A stretch of 64,000 nt of DNA from Costus lasius (Eukaryota; Streptophyta; Magnoliopsida; Zingiberales; Costaceae), in assembly GCA_027563935.2 (NCBI GenBank), contig CM050450.1:32537439-32601438 (forward strand), given 5' to 3'. Below are positions 47,200-59,738 of the stretch, piece by piece. Positions within the stretch are counted from its first letter, which is position 1; each line of letters begins with the position of its first letter. Position numbers and translations under genes: made by a program. The notes below the pieces were generated by a model that did not search any database, was not told the origin of the DNA, and saw only the letters and a program-made list of their open reading frames with translations.

Positions 47200-50100
47200 C
47201 TAATGGTTGAGAAATCTCAAACCCATATTATTACAGTGCTTCTCATGCTTCTGCTGCGCCAGAGGCTTGGTAAGCGGGTCAGCCAGATTGTCATCTGTAT
47301 GAACCTTGCAGATTTTGATCTCGCCTCGATCAATGATCTCCCGGATCAAGTGAAACCGTCTCTGTATGTGCTTGGACTTCTGGTGCGACCGTGGTTCCTT
47401 TGCTTGTGCGATTGCTCCAGTGTTATCGCAGAAGATAACCAAAGGATCTGCACTCGAAGGAACAACACCAAGTTCTTGAACGAACTTACGAATCCACACT
47501 GCCTCCTTGGATGCTTCCGAGGCTGCAACATACTCGGCTTCTGTTGTGGAATCAGCAACGATAGACTGTTTGAAACTTTTCCACACCACTGCTCCTCCAT
47601 TCAAGCTAAAAACATAGCCTGATTGCGATCGGAAATCATCCTGGTCCGATTGGAACGAAGCGTCAGTATATCCTTCAATACTGAGTTCTTCCTGACCTCC
47701 ATATATCAAGAACATATCTTTGGTCCTCCGAAGATATTTCAAAATGTTCTTGACTGCAATCCAGTGCGCCTGACTTGGATTACTTTGGAATCGACTGGTC
47801 ACGCTTAACCCGTAAGCGACGTCTGGGCGAGTACACAACATCGCATACATAATGGATCCAATAGCCGAAGCATAAGGCGTATTGTCCATTTCATCTTTCT
47901 CAGTCTGTGTTTGTGGACACTGACTCTTTGAAAGATTCAGACCATGTCTGACTGGAAGATATCCTCTTTTAGAATTCTCTAAATGGAATCTCTCCAGGAC
48001 TTTATCGATGTAAGTACTCTGGCACAGCCCGAGAAGCCTCTTAGATCTATCCCTGTAGATCTTCACACCTAATACATAGGCTGCTTCTCCTAGATCTTTC
48101 ATCTGGAAACATTTTCTTAACCATGCTTTAACAGCATGCAGTTCAGGAATATCGTTTCCAATGATTAAGATATCATCGACGTAGAGGACTAGGAAAGTAA
48201 TCACGCTCCCACTAAACCTCTTATATACACACGGGTCATCTTCATTCTTGATGAAACCAAATTCACATATTGATTCATCAAAACGAATATTCCAGCTTCT
48301 TGATGCTTGTTTAAGTCCATAAATGGACTTCTTTAACTTGCATATTTTATGACGATCTGATGGATTGGTGAAACCTTCAGGTTGTGTCATATACACATCC
48401 TCATCCAGTTTTCCATTAAGGAAAGCGGTCTTCACATCCATTTGCCAGATCTCATAATTGTAATATGCTGCTATCGCAAGAATAATCCGAATAGACTTGA
48501 ACATGGCTACAGGAGAGAAAGTTTCATCATAATCTATCCCGTAGATTTGTTTGAAACCTTTCGCAACTAGCCTGCCTTTATAGGTAACCACGTTACCATC
48601 CATGTCAATCTTCTTCTTGAAGATCCATTTACAGCCAATAGGGATTACTCCCGGAGGCGGATCAACCAAATCCCAGACTTGGTTATCTGACATGGAGTCC
48701 ATCTCGGCTCGCATAGCTTCAAGCCATCTAGCTGATTCCGGTCCACTAATCGCATCCGCATAAGTGAGGGGTTCATCATGATCAATGATGTAGACTCCGT
48801 CATAGCGCTCAGGCTATCGACGGATCCTTCCCGATCTTCGTGGTTCCCGTGATATCTGAGCCTCAGGTTGTTCAATAACCTGTTCTACTAGCTCAGGCTC
48901 ATCCAACTGTGCTTGACTACTTTGTCCTTCCTGTGGATTCTCATCCAACTTTATTTCTCTCCCACTGGCTTCTTGCAGAAGAAACTCCTTCTCAAGAAAA
49001 ATGGCTGTCCGAGCAACAAATACCTTGTTCTCTTTGGGATCGTAGAAATAATAACCCTTAGTTTCCTTAGGGTAACCGACAAAGATGCATTTATCAGATC
49101 TGCTCTCCAGTTTCCCAGAGGCGAGCTTTTTGACATAAGCCTCGCAACCCCAGATCTTGATAAATGTCAAGCTCGGCTGTTTCCCATACCATAACTCATA
49201 TAGAGTCTTTGAAACTGCCTTGGATGGCACTCGGTTTAGTACCTTTGCAGCTGTTTCCAGTGCAAATCCCCAAAAGGAGTAAGGTAGAGTAGCCTGACTC
49301 ATCATCGAACGAACCATATCCAGTAAGGTTCTATTTCTCCTCTCGGACACACCATTCCATTGCGGTGTTCCTGGCGGAGTGAGCTGTGAGATAATCCCAC
49401 ACTCCTTCAGATAGTCAGTAAACTCTCGACTTAGGTATTCTCCACCTCGATCAGAATGAAGTACCTTGATATTTCGGCCTAGCTGATTCTGTACTTCATT
49501 CTTGAACTCTTTGAACTTGTCAAAAGATTCACTCTTATGTCTCATTAGATAGACATACCCATATCTACTGAAATCATCAGTAAAGGTAATGAAGTATGAA
49601 TAGCCACCTCTGGCATGTTTACTAAATGGCCCACACACATCACTGTGTATAAGGTCAAGTAAACCTGAAGCCCTTTGACCTTTGTGAGGAAAAGGAGCCT
49701 TCGTCATTTTACCCATTAAACAAGCTTTGCATGTATCAATCTCCTCATAGGAGAATGATCCCAGCAGTCCATGGTCATGCAACCGCTTAATGCGCTTCTT
49801 GTTAATATGGCCTAAACGACTATGCCATAACAAGGTGCTGTCATCAGCATACTTGGCTTTCTTATTATCAATCTTTTGTAGAGAACATTCCATGTCCAAC
49901 ATGAATAACCCATTGTTAATTGACCCAGTAGCATAAACAATATTATCAAGAGAAAGATAACACTTTGAAGTCTTGCATTCAAAGGAAAACCCTTTCCTGA
50001 CAAGAGCAGGAATAGAGATAATATTCTTGGTAATGCTAGGTACAAAGTAACAATTGTTTAGTTCTAATACTAGTCCAGATGGTAATGTGATGTGATATTC

Positions 50101-51084
50101 CCCTACAGCAACAGCAGCAACCCGTGCCCCGTTTCCAACTCGTAGGTCCACCTCATGCTGTCCCACCTGTCTTCTTCTCTTGAGTTCCTGTACATTTGAA
50201 CAAATGTGAACTCCACATGCAGTGTCCAACACCCATGAAATAGAAGAAGAAGATATCATGACTTCAGTCACAAAAATACCTGAGCCAGAAGCGATGCTTC
50301 CCTTCTTGTCTCCTTGGAGCGCTTTACAGTCCTTTTTCCAGTGACCTAGCTGGCCACAATGGAAACATCTGTATTCCTTCGACCGCTTAACCTTTTGTTT
50401 CAGAGCCTTGTTGTAGTTCTTGACAGGGGCTTTGCCCTTCTTCCCCTTCTTCTTGTTCCTGGAAGGGAACATCAAGACAGAGGTTGAAGGCTTTCCCTTT
50501 AGAGTTTCCTCTGTAGTCAAGAGCATATTCAGCAACTCTGCCGGAGTGCAGTCGATCTTGTTCATATTAAAATTAATAATGAACGGATCGAAAGAGGCCG
50601 GGAGAGACTGCAGAATAATATCTACAGCAAGCTCCTGATTGATGGTATGCCCCAGTTTCTCTAGAGCCTCTTTGTGCCCAATCATCTTGAGCACATGAGC
50701 TCCCACTAGACTCCCTTCAGCCAGTTTGCTCTGAAAGAAAAGCTTGGTCAAATTATAGCGTTCAGTCCTCGCCTGTGCAGCATATAGCATCTTGAGGTTT
50801 GCTATAATGTCTATAGCAGACATATCCTCATGCTGACGCTGCAGCTGTGGCGTCATAGACGCTAGCATCAGGCAAGCGACATCAATGCTATCATTAACAT
50901 GCTTTTCATAGGCATCCCGAACCGCCCTTGCGGCGTTCGGAGCGGGTTGAGGCGGTATAGCCATCTCGAGGACATACAGTTTCCTCTCAGCCTTAAGAAC
51001 AATCTTAAGGTGTCCGTACCAGTCTGAGAAGTTTGGCCCAGCAAACTTCTCCCTTTCCAGTAGGGATCGCACATTGAAGCTCAT
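47200..51084 (-). pseudogene. Copia Gag-Pol polyprotein, 1295 codons with a single TAG
   Basis: Starts at ATG 51084 (MSFNVRSLLEREKFAGPNFSDW) and is open to TAG 48814-48816. It continues in the same frame to the stop at 47200. N-terminal part: Gag about 1-235; knuckle C240, C243, H248, C253; protease with LDTAC at 286-290 (a D-T-A variant); integrase zinc finger H421, H426, C452, C455; core D482, D545, E581 (D-62-D-35-E). The part after the stop has RT with LYVDDILI about 45 codons before a copia-type MKDLGEAAYVLG segment, then RNase H (EGYTDASFQSD, STTEAEY) and a LADPLTKPL terminus. The TAG lies in the RRSGRIRR-PERY linker between integrase and RT, where a Gln is usual. Except for this codon the element looks functional. 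Confidence 0.95.
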
Positions 51085-52886
51085 GGTGTTCGTTGCTGCA
51101 GGAATCTACAACAATGCAAGAACAGCAAGGTCAGTATCAATGTTTAGAATCAATCCAGGACTTAAGAAAGATTCTTTTCTCACTATTTTATCTGACTGAA
51201 AAATCCATAAAAACAGTCCGAAAGAGTAACACTCTTTTAGTGAGATGGGATCCAGATTTCATACTTGGTCTCCGCGTCCCGCTCAGGCGAGATAAGATGC
51301 ACAGAGAGTACAAGCACTAATTTCTGGTAGGCAGTCCCTGCCAATCGCCAACCCGTGCGATTCCCCTTCATCTGGGCAATCCAGCCGACTGTGCCAACTG
51401 AGTTGGTACAACACAGTCTCTGATCCCACAGATGGCTGCCTCCATATAGCTAACATATGCTCAGTATGTAGCCTACATGGTCAAGCTGACCTGACCTACT
51501 CCCTGGACCACCACGTGCTATGCTGAGCAACGAGAAGCGATAAATCCCTTCTCTGTAACACGCAGGTGAAATCACACACCGTCTGAAGATAGATGGGCGT
51601 GCCCACTGAGTGGGTACAACACGGCCCCAACGATAGTCAGAACAGTGAGGTTTCGCGTCAGAAGGCTTACGCGCTTGATATTTAGCGTTGGATTTTAACG
51701 GTCTTTTATCTTCTTAACTATCATGGAAACCCTATGGTGATAGCAGAAGATTAAATCATGCAATTCTAATTATATAAACAATAAATAGAAAGCATGCTGA
51801 TCTTATGTGGTAAAAGCCCATTAACCCTAAGTAAGACCTTAATTTAACTTAAGTCTTCACTTGAGCTCTCCATGGGTCTTTTGCATCTCATCTGGCCCAA
51901 CCCAGGGCCCAAGCGCCCACTGCAGCTCAGGTGCGCCCACCAGGTAAATGCGCCTGTCATAGGGTCGAACCCTAGACCTCCCACCTGGTCAAGCTTCTAG
52001 CTGCATGCGCCTCTGCCAAGTGTGCTCTGTGCTCTTGTCTGATTAAAAGTACATTTTAATCTATCTAGACAAGATTGACACGCAGGTCAATTACACAATA
52101 AATTAATTAAAATGTGATGCGCAGATCACAAATATAATAATTTACATTTTTAATCCAGGCATGCAGGCCCCAGCACAGCACACATTAACACGGGCAGCCC
52201 ACATAAGATTAAATAAACAAGCATATGCTTACAATCAACATGTGATCCAAAAATAAAATTTTGAAAAACCCCATTGGCATCAATTTTATTTGTCTTATGT
52301 GCCCTACTACCTTACAACGGTCCATTAATAGGGATCCACTCATCATGTCTAGTCAGATCCACTGCCCTTGCATGCACCAAGTCCTAACTGACTTGAATCG
52401 ACCAAATGGTCAACCATGCATGCGCCAAGGGCTGAACGACCTCATGAGTTCTGGCAAGCGGGTGTGACCCCGGGCCTAACTCATATGCGTTCACTTGTTG
52501 TCTCAACCAGACCTCGCTACACGCCTGTCTGCAGTCGACCTATAGCCACCTCGTGCTAGCGCACAGGTGCCATCTGGTCGACCCATCTAGGCTGTCAGAT
52601 GGTCTGATCAGACTCGTTGGATCCTACCTAGAGGATGACTTCAACCCCATCAACCCGTCTAAGGGTTTACAGTAGGCGCATCTTAGATCTAAGTTAGGCG
52701 CGCAAGTTAAGTGTTTAACAAACCGAAAACAATAACAAGTCCCAACATCATTATACATGCGCAACTATAAGATAAACATACATGTCATCTTGTCGCATGA
52801 TGAAACTATTAGATCTAAGTATTTGCGCAAGCATGGATCAAACATGAAGATCAAACATAGCAATCATATTAACATGCAAATAACCT
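51085..52886 (-). other. 1.8-kb untranslated leader of the young copia element
   Basis: No coding sequence of note. Conserved in the second copia element. It contains two small hairpins (51394-51406 and 51602-51614, stems CCAAC/GTTGG and CCCAC/GTGGG, each followed by TACAACAC in plus orientation). Confidence 0.75.
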
Positions 52887-52898
52887 GCTTTGATACCA
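52887..52898 (-). other. Primer binding site of the young copia element
   Basis: The minus strand reads TGGTATCAAAGC two bases inside the 5' LTR. It matches the tRNA-iMet site except for one base (AAAGC for AGAGC). The related plus-strand copia has the exact form. Confidence 0.88.
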
Positions 52899-52900
52899 AT

Positions 52901-54588
52901 TGAGAGGTCCCCTAATTCAAGGGGAGGGGCGAAACCCTAATATAAGGCGCATATAGCAAATTTCGAGCGGAAGCAAGGGTTTCTTTTTCCATCTTTTGCA
53001 TGCCATATGATCAACATATATAAATGCTTGTATAGATCGATAGAGATCATACCATAGCCATGAGGAAGATGGCGACTTGGAAGAGAAAGATGCAAGCGCT
53101 TCTTCTCCAAAGGTGCCGCACACAAGAAGAGAGGTGGCTCCTTCTTGGTGATCTTTGTGATAGCAAAGATCTTCAAGTGCCCTTGTCGTGTGTAGAAGAT
53201 TGAGATCTCTCTTGCTTGGCCGAGTAACCTCCTTGGCGTGAAGACTCTATCTCTCTTCGAGAGAGGAGACGTCGAGAGGAGATCATAGGCGACGTGAGAA
53301 ACGTTCCATTTGAACGTTAAGACATGGCTTCTAAAAATAGTAAGCCTTAATGTCTCAAGCGGTTATGCGTTCACTTCAAAGTGAACCAAGCGCTTATCTC
53401 ACTCCCTTTTGAACCATGCGCTCATACATGAGCCGGTTCAATTGAATTTTGGTCCAAGACCAAATTAAATCAGCCCAAGCGATTTGGTCTAGACCATAGT
53501 AAACCCTAAGGTTCCAGATCTAACCGTTCATCTCTGAATGCTCTTGATCTCACCGATCTAGCATCAAATCTCTCGATCGAAGCTTACCGATCTCAAGCCC
53601 TAATCAATCAAACATGATCAGACTAGATCTCACTTACAATCAGAGTCTAAATCCCTTTAAACTGAACCCAAACAATTCAGTCCACACGATCTGACTTAAG
53701 TAAGCCATATCATCAAATTGTGCGACCCTGAGGGTTTCCTTTAAATGTCGGTAACGATAACTTACGTTATCACGATCAGTGAGGGGTATCTAGCAACACA
53801 TCACTGTCTCCCGATATAAAGGAAAGAGTCTTCCAAGACTACACCCAAACCACAGCACAAGTGTGAATCCACTTCACTAGGCATACATGTTTCCTTTGCC
53901 ACTGGATGTTCTTATTGGACAAGCGTGTCAAGCTTGTAACTCCAATATGATGAGCATGATTAGATCAGATGAACATAGTCACCTGGGTATGGCCATACAC
54001 TTTCTCAATCATCTCATCCAGGGGGGCCCTTTAGAACATCACACTCCAATCAAGGAGACGGCAATCCTATATCTATCACTAGTGTCCTAACCTGACTCAT
54101 GATCATTATCCAAGATAGTCTATAACCATTATGTTTCAAATGATATTGAACTACCTCAAAACAATGACAATCATCATTTAGAAACACAAGTGATCTCAAG
54201 TCAGAGGACATGTGCCACTTGTTGCAAACAAGGATTATTCACATTGTGACAAGCAATTGAATATCCTAGTAGGGTCTGTCCAGTACATCCAATGTACCCA
54301 TGAGTCTACATCTTATTCCATGCTCGAAGCATCCTATAAGATTAGAACACATATTAGTCTCAATCATATCAAGGCTGTCTCAAGTTCACCAAGATATCTC
54401 GACTAAGGACATGACAGCATGTCAGCCAAGCTGAACAGCATTGAGACATTATTCAGAAGCACACTTATTGCAGCAGACAATGTAACAAACTGAATAACAA
54501 CCATTGCCTTTATAAACATAAGAGTTTATACATGATACTGAAAGAATCCCAAGGCCTCAAACATTAGCCTTAAGGGCATACCCCAACA
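52901..54588 (-). repeat. 5' LTR of the young copia element
   Basis: 1688 bp, the same length as the 3' LTR and nearly identical. Differences noticed at about 52957, 53624 and 54141. Confidence 0.96.
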
Positions 54589-54593
54589 AAAAG

Positions 54594-54632
54594 TGCTTGG
54601 GTTGCCTCCTAAGAAGCACTAATTTTCGGTCA
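54594..54632 (-). other. Hairpin H1 of Athila body B and spacer
   Basis: CTTGGG...CCTAAG at 54596-54613. One stem base is changed relative to body A, leaving a G-U pair in RNA. It lies 20 bp from the gag-protease stop. Confidence 0.75.
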
Positions 54633-57234
54633 TTAGCTTGACCCTTCAACACTCAGATTGGATCGTGCTTGTGTGTTTGGTCGCCCTCCTGATTTCTCTT
54701 TGTCTCGTTCCGGGTTCTCATGAACATAAGGCTCAGACTTAAAACAGTGTCTAAATTTACTTATGAGCCTTTTTCCTTTCTCAAGCAACTTTGATTTTCC
54801 TCTCCTCCTTCGTCTCTTCCTCTTCTTCTTTGCTGCTCTTTCCTGAAATTCTTTATTAGCACACTCAGAAAATGTATCAAATTCAAAAGGTTCATCAAAT
54901 AAAATATGCATGTCACAAACAACCTCATCATCAATTGTTTCTATGCTACAACATGTCCCTGAATGTGATGCCTTTTTTAAAGAATCAATCAAATCAAATT
55001 CAATTATCTCACCACAAATATCAAAAGTCAATTTTCCTTTTCTAACAACAATTAATGCACTAGATGTAGCTAAGAAAGGCCTACCAAGAATAATTGGATT
55101 TTTAGAATTTTCTTCCATTTCTAAAACTATAAAATCAGCAGGTATGAAAAACTTACCAGTTTATACAGGAACATTTTCTAATATACCAACCGGATGCTTT
55201 ATTGATGAGTCGGCGAGTTGCAAAGTCATTGAGATTGGTTTGAGCTCTCCAACATCCAGTTTCCTGTAAAGAGAATAAGGTATTAGACTAACACTTGCAC
55301 CGAAGTCACATAAGGCTCGGTCAAAAGCCATATCTCCAATAGAACAAGGTACAGAAAAACTACCTGGATCCTTTATCTTAGGTGGCAATTTATTCTGTAT
55401 GATAGCACTATATTCCTCAATAAGTGCTACAGTACCATGATCATCAATCTTTCTCTTATTAGACAAAATCTCTCTCAAAAATTTTGCATAAGTTAGCATT
55501 TGAGTCAAAACTTCAGTAAATGGAACATTAATATAAAGTTTTTTAAGAACATCAAGAAACATGCCAAATTGTTTGTCAAGTTTAGCTTGCACCAACCTCT
55601 GAGGAAACGGTACAGGTGGCTTGTAGGGTGTTGATGAACTAGGTTTAGAATCATCAACCTTACATGACAATTCACCTCTAGGTTTATCACCTTTGTGAGG
55701 TGACAAACTAGTTTGGGACTGCTCATGTGCAAGTTGTGATTCCAGCATAGGTTCACTGCTAGTTTCAAGTCTTGGCTCTACCTTATCATCATCAAGAGAT
55801 TCCCTAGGATCTTCCAGTTGTTTCCCACTCCTAGTTATGATAGCATTGCAATATTCCCTAGGGTTAGGTTCAGGTTTGGCAAGTAATTTTCCTAGGGGTC
55901 TAGATGAAGTACTAGGCTACTGGGCAATTTGTGTTTCTAGCATTTTACTATGGGCAACAATACCATCTAGTGTAGCATTAATTTGTCTAAAATTCTCGTT
56001 AGCATCATCATTCTGTTTTTTCTGAAAATCCATAAATTGTGTAAACATCTCTTCTTGAGTGGATTTCTGGGGTTGGTCCTGGGTTTGAGATCTTTGTTGG
56101 AATCCCCTATTTTCATTCTGCCTATTATCATGATTATTGCTCCTCCATGAAAGGTTAGGGTGGTTCCTCCATCCAGGATTATAGGTATTAGAGTAGGGGA
56201 CATTAGATCTACTTTGATTGTAATCCCCCACTGCATTCACTTGTTCCTCAACCCTATCAACAACAATCTTACACTCTTCAGCACAGTGCCCATGATTTCC
56301 ACAAATTTAACATGTAACAGAAGAAACAACAGCAGTTTGCATTTGGAAAGTATCAAAAGGATTGCATAAAGAGTCTACCTTCTCAGCCAATGTGCGCCAG
56401 GTATCACTATCAGTCTTACCATGTGGAGGGCGGTAAAGAACTCCTCTCTCTGTTGTCCATTGATTATGATTTAAAGCCATCTCTTCTATCAATGCATATG
56501 CCTCTTCCATGGTCTTATTAATCAAGGCACCACCTACAGCAGCATCAACAGTAAGTCGAGTATTATAAAGAAGTCCATAATAGAAAGTTTGAATCAAAAC
56601 CCATTTCTCTAAGCCATGGTGAGGACACTTCCGTTGCAAGTCGTTAAATCGCTCCCATGCTTCACTCACAGACTCTCCTTCCTTTTGTGCAAAGTTGGTA
56701 ATTTGATTTCTCAACTAGATCATCTTATTGGGAGGAAAGTACTTAAGCAAGAAGGCATTTGACAACCGCTCCCAAGTAGTGAATATCCCAGTTGGATGTG
56801 AATGGAGCCAGGCCTTTGCTCTGTCCCTGAGAGAAAGGAAACAATCTCAATTTTAGTGCATCTTCAGAAACTCCATTAATTTTGATAGCATCACATAATT
56901 CAAGAAAAAGAGAAAGATGGATATTAGGATCTTCAAGAGGTGCTCCTTTAAACTGGTTTTGTTGGAACACAGATAAGAAGGCTGGTTTGATCTCAAAGTT
57001 GTTTGCATCAACGGCTGGCCCAGTAACACTAGAATGAATTCCCTGTGGATTAGGGACAGCATAGTCGTGCAAGGATCTTCTCTCGTTATTTGCCATATTC
57101 AAAATTTCTTCTTCTATCCCTTGTTGTGTTTCTTGTAAATCCTCTTCAAGTCTCAACTTCCTGCGCTCTCTAAGGGTTTTGTTAATTTCAGGATCCAATG
57201 GAACAAGCGGTCCTAACCTAAGACTCCTGCGCAT
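54633..57234 (-). pseudogene. Athila body B gag-protease gene with basic tail
   Basis: Starts at ATG 57234 (MRRSLRLGPLVPLD). Gag capsid, knuckle (CGNHGHCAEEC), AYALIEEMALNHNQW and Lys/Pro-rich linker segments match body A. Protease has CDFGAS in place of CDLGAS. After protease come CSIETIDDEVVCDM, then KKKRKRRRRRGKSKLLEKGK, a strongly basic run resembling a nuclear-localisation or RNA-binding tail, and the stop at 54633-54635. RT, RNase H and integrase are absent. Lesions: frameshift near 56838, TAG 56715-56717, a TAA in the knuckle near 56308, TAG 55917-55919, a frameshift near 55890 and a TAA near 55161. Body A has the same plan with different lesions, so the gag-protease-only design is ancestral to both. 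Confidence 0.88.
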
Positions 57235-57347
57235 GCAAAGTAGGGATTTCAAGAAAAACAGAAAATAAACAGTAAGTAAATAAAAAAAAGTAAATAAAAA
57301 CCTAGTCTAGAAATACTCTCAATATCTTCAATATTGACAAACCAAGG

Positions 57348-57365
57348 TCCCCGGCAATGACGCCA
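57348..57365 (-). other. Primer binding site of Athila body B
   Basis: The minus strand reads TGGCGTCATTGCCGGGGA inside LTR 3. It shows two transition-type differences from the common Athila site. Confidence 0.85.
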
Positions 57366-57371
57366 AAAACT

Positions 57372-59319
57372 TGTTGTGTCCGCAAGTGCACGGATACTCG
57401 AAGTAATAAAATAGATATCGAACCACAGAGACCTTGTTGTCAAGTACTGAATAATCGATTTCTCGCTAGCTAGGCAATCGAAAAATAGTGAATCAAACTA
57501 TCGGAAAGAACACGAAAAAAATATCAGAGAGGAAATCGTGACTAAGGGTTCATCTACTTTAATTTCTAATGGCTAGATTAAGATAAGTGTCTGTCAATCC
57601 AATTTTACCATGATAAAGGTATAGTTTACCTCATAAATAAATTATTTCGCTCTCGCGAAAACAATCGTATAAATAACCGATCTTCACTCTCGTGCAAGAT
57701 CTATTCAATGCTGAAAATAAGTAAATCATCAACTAAGAACTCAAGGATCACTCTTGTGCATCCGAATTCTAAGTTGATAACCTCAAGTGGAAACTCAAGA
57801 TCACTCGCGTGCATCAGAGTCTCAACATAAGTTCTACTTAAGGTTTTCTGACGACTCGATACTCAATCTCTTGCAGCATCAAATTACGTCTAAAATATTA
57901 ACTCAATCCAAAGAATCATAAAATCAACAAGACATTAAGTTTCTCTAAGAATTAGAATTCGAAGAACAACCTAATCTCTTACGATAGTTCCAAACTCGAT
58001 AATTCCTAGGGTTCCGAATTTCAAGCAATCAACTTCTCAGTCTATTTTGTAAAATTCTAAATCATGATGATATTAAGAAACAGAGGAGAATTAAAGAATA
58101 ATCAATTCACAAAAGTAAAATTATCATAATAAAATCAGTTTGACAAAATTAGGGTTTTCTAGTCATTAAGAAACAAAGAGATTACACCCCCATGTCCCAA
58201 AGAAAGATTAAGCTACCATGATGAAGGAATAACAATAAAACATGTTTATGTATGAATAGGAATCGAAAAGAAGATGAGAAGAGTTACAAAACAGTGCTGT
58301 AATGAAATTACAGCACCGTAATTGCCTAGAACAGCGCTGTCACCGTTGTTTCATTGATTTCTCCTCCAATCGGAATCTTTTTACTTTGAAACTTTAGATG
58401 CACATTCTTCTTCACTAGGCGAAGCTCTCTATAAAATTTTGTGGTAGGAGGTGGTCTGTAGGCTAAGAACCGATGAACCCTAGAAATTCTGCCTCTCCCT
58501 CAATTTTGCCATGGATTCCCCATCAAAAAGTAGGGCTTTCAGTTCCTTTATCTCCTACTCATTGAGACGAGCCCGCCACTTCTTTCCGATCTCAATTTGG
58601 ACCTCTGAATCAAAAGATATGGTCTTTTTAATTTTTGGGCGGAAATATCAGAATTTCGGATTTCAAAATATGGTACCGTATCCTGAATATGGTAGTGCCA
58701 TATTTCCTTCTGTGAGTTCTAGGCAGATAACACGGTACAGTGTAAGTCCTCACGGTGCTGCTGTATTTTACCCAAAACCCTTCTTGTTGAAATTGATGGA
58801 AAATACGGTACCGTGTGAATTTCGTCCAAAAATACGGTAGTGCCGTATATTTGTTAGAGCTTTCGGGTTGAGATTGCTGAAAAATACGGTACCGTGCTAT
58901 TTCATACGGCAGTGCCGTATTCTTGTCATACTTTTCTGGTTGAAAACACTGAATAATACGGCACCGTGTAGTTCCATACGGTAGTGCTGTATTTCACCCA
59001 AAACATCCGCTGCGAAATATGGTACCGTGCGATTCGTGCCCAAAAATACGGCACTATCGTATTTTTGCTAGAAGGTCCATTTTGACTTGAAATTTGATGG
59101 GTAGACTCCTCTTGATATCTAGAACTCGTTCATGCATTGGGATTGTTTGAAAACTGGTGATAATGATGCCTTTTTGCATGAAATTGATCAAAAACCAAAG
59201 ATGGTGTAGATTCCGAAGCATTTGGCAAAAAAGGTATAAAAACAAAGCAAAAGAGTAAAATTATGGTTCAAAAGACTACCAAATAAGTATGAAAAACACT
59301 ATGAAATTTAGAGTCATCA
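57372..59319 (-). repeat. LTR 3 of the Athila composite (5' LTR of body B)
   Basis: 1948 bp, TGTTGTGTCC...GAGTCATCA, with the palindrome array at about 58665-59060. It retains the 22-bp hairpin near 58295 that LTR 2 lost. Confidence 0.93.
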
Positions 59320-59324
59320 GCAAG
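59320..59324. other. Target-site duplication GCAAG, right
   Basis: Identical to 23947-23951. It closes the 35-kb composite as one insertion site. Confidence 0.9.
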
Positions 59325-59432
59325 TAGGTTCATCGCTTCAAACCGCCTATCCGTGAAAAGCGCACACACAAATAGCTAGAGAAACGCGGTCGACCCCGCA
59401 CGGTCATGCGCATGCCTAGCCAACAGGTTAAG

Positions 59433-59738
59433 TGTTAGGAGCTGGATCTAGAGTGGCCCAGATCTAGGCCCAACACAGCCAAGCCCGTTTAGGGCCCGAC
59501 TTCGACAGCGGGTCGGCGGGCAGTTTACCGAGTCGGGCAACCCATTTGGACAAAATGGGATTAGGGCTACAGTGCCCTTCCCGTCTCTCGCGCGCACGAC
59601 ATTTTGCTGAAACGCGAGCGGCAGCGTGGCTCTCCGTTTTCTTCCTCCCCTCCGTGGAGCGGGCTTCCGGCGAGGGTTCTGGTGGCGGCGACGGTCTCTG
59701 ATGGCTTCCTGGTGGGTTGGGTGTGGCAGTACGGGATG
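59433..59738 (+). repeat. Truncated LTR of the GC-rich chromovirus family
   Basis: Starts TGTTAGG and shares TTAGGGCTACAGTGCCCTTC, CCGGCGAGGGTTC and GGTTGGGTG blocks with the minus strand of 22872-22550. Interrupted by the second copia element at 59739. About 108 bp of unassigned DNA (59325-59432) separates it from the Athila target site. Confidence 0.8.

Larger units (their letters stand above)
45492..54588 (-). mobile_element. Young Ty1/copia element, Angela/Tork-like
   Basis: 9,097 bp on the minus strand. LTRs at 45492-47179 and 52901-54588 are each 1688 bp and differ at about three sites by eye. The duplication AAAAG (45487-45491, 54589-54593) closes the insertion in Athila body B. It has a polypurine tract, a primer site, a 1.8-kb leader and a gag-pol frame with one stop codon. 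Integrase precedes RT, the copia order. Lineage within copia is judged from wording only. It is the youngest datable insertion of the window. Confidence 0.95.
23952..59319 (-). mobile_element. Composite Athila block: LTR-body A-LTR-body B-LTR
   Basis: Three LTRs of one family (23952-25898, 42243-44168, 57372-59319) enclose two homologous bodies, and the middle LTR serves both. The whole block is flanked by a single 5-bp duplication, GCAAG, at 23947-23951 and 59320-59324. Both bodies read on the minus strand and encode only Gag-protease. The simplest origin is one insertion followed by unequal recombination between LTRs. Element C sits only in body A and the copia element only in body B, so both arrived after the duplication. 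Without these insertions each body would be about 4.1 kb. Confidence 0.9.
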
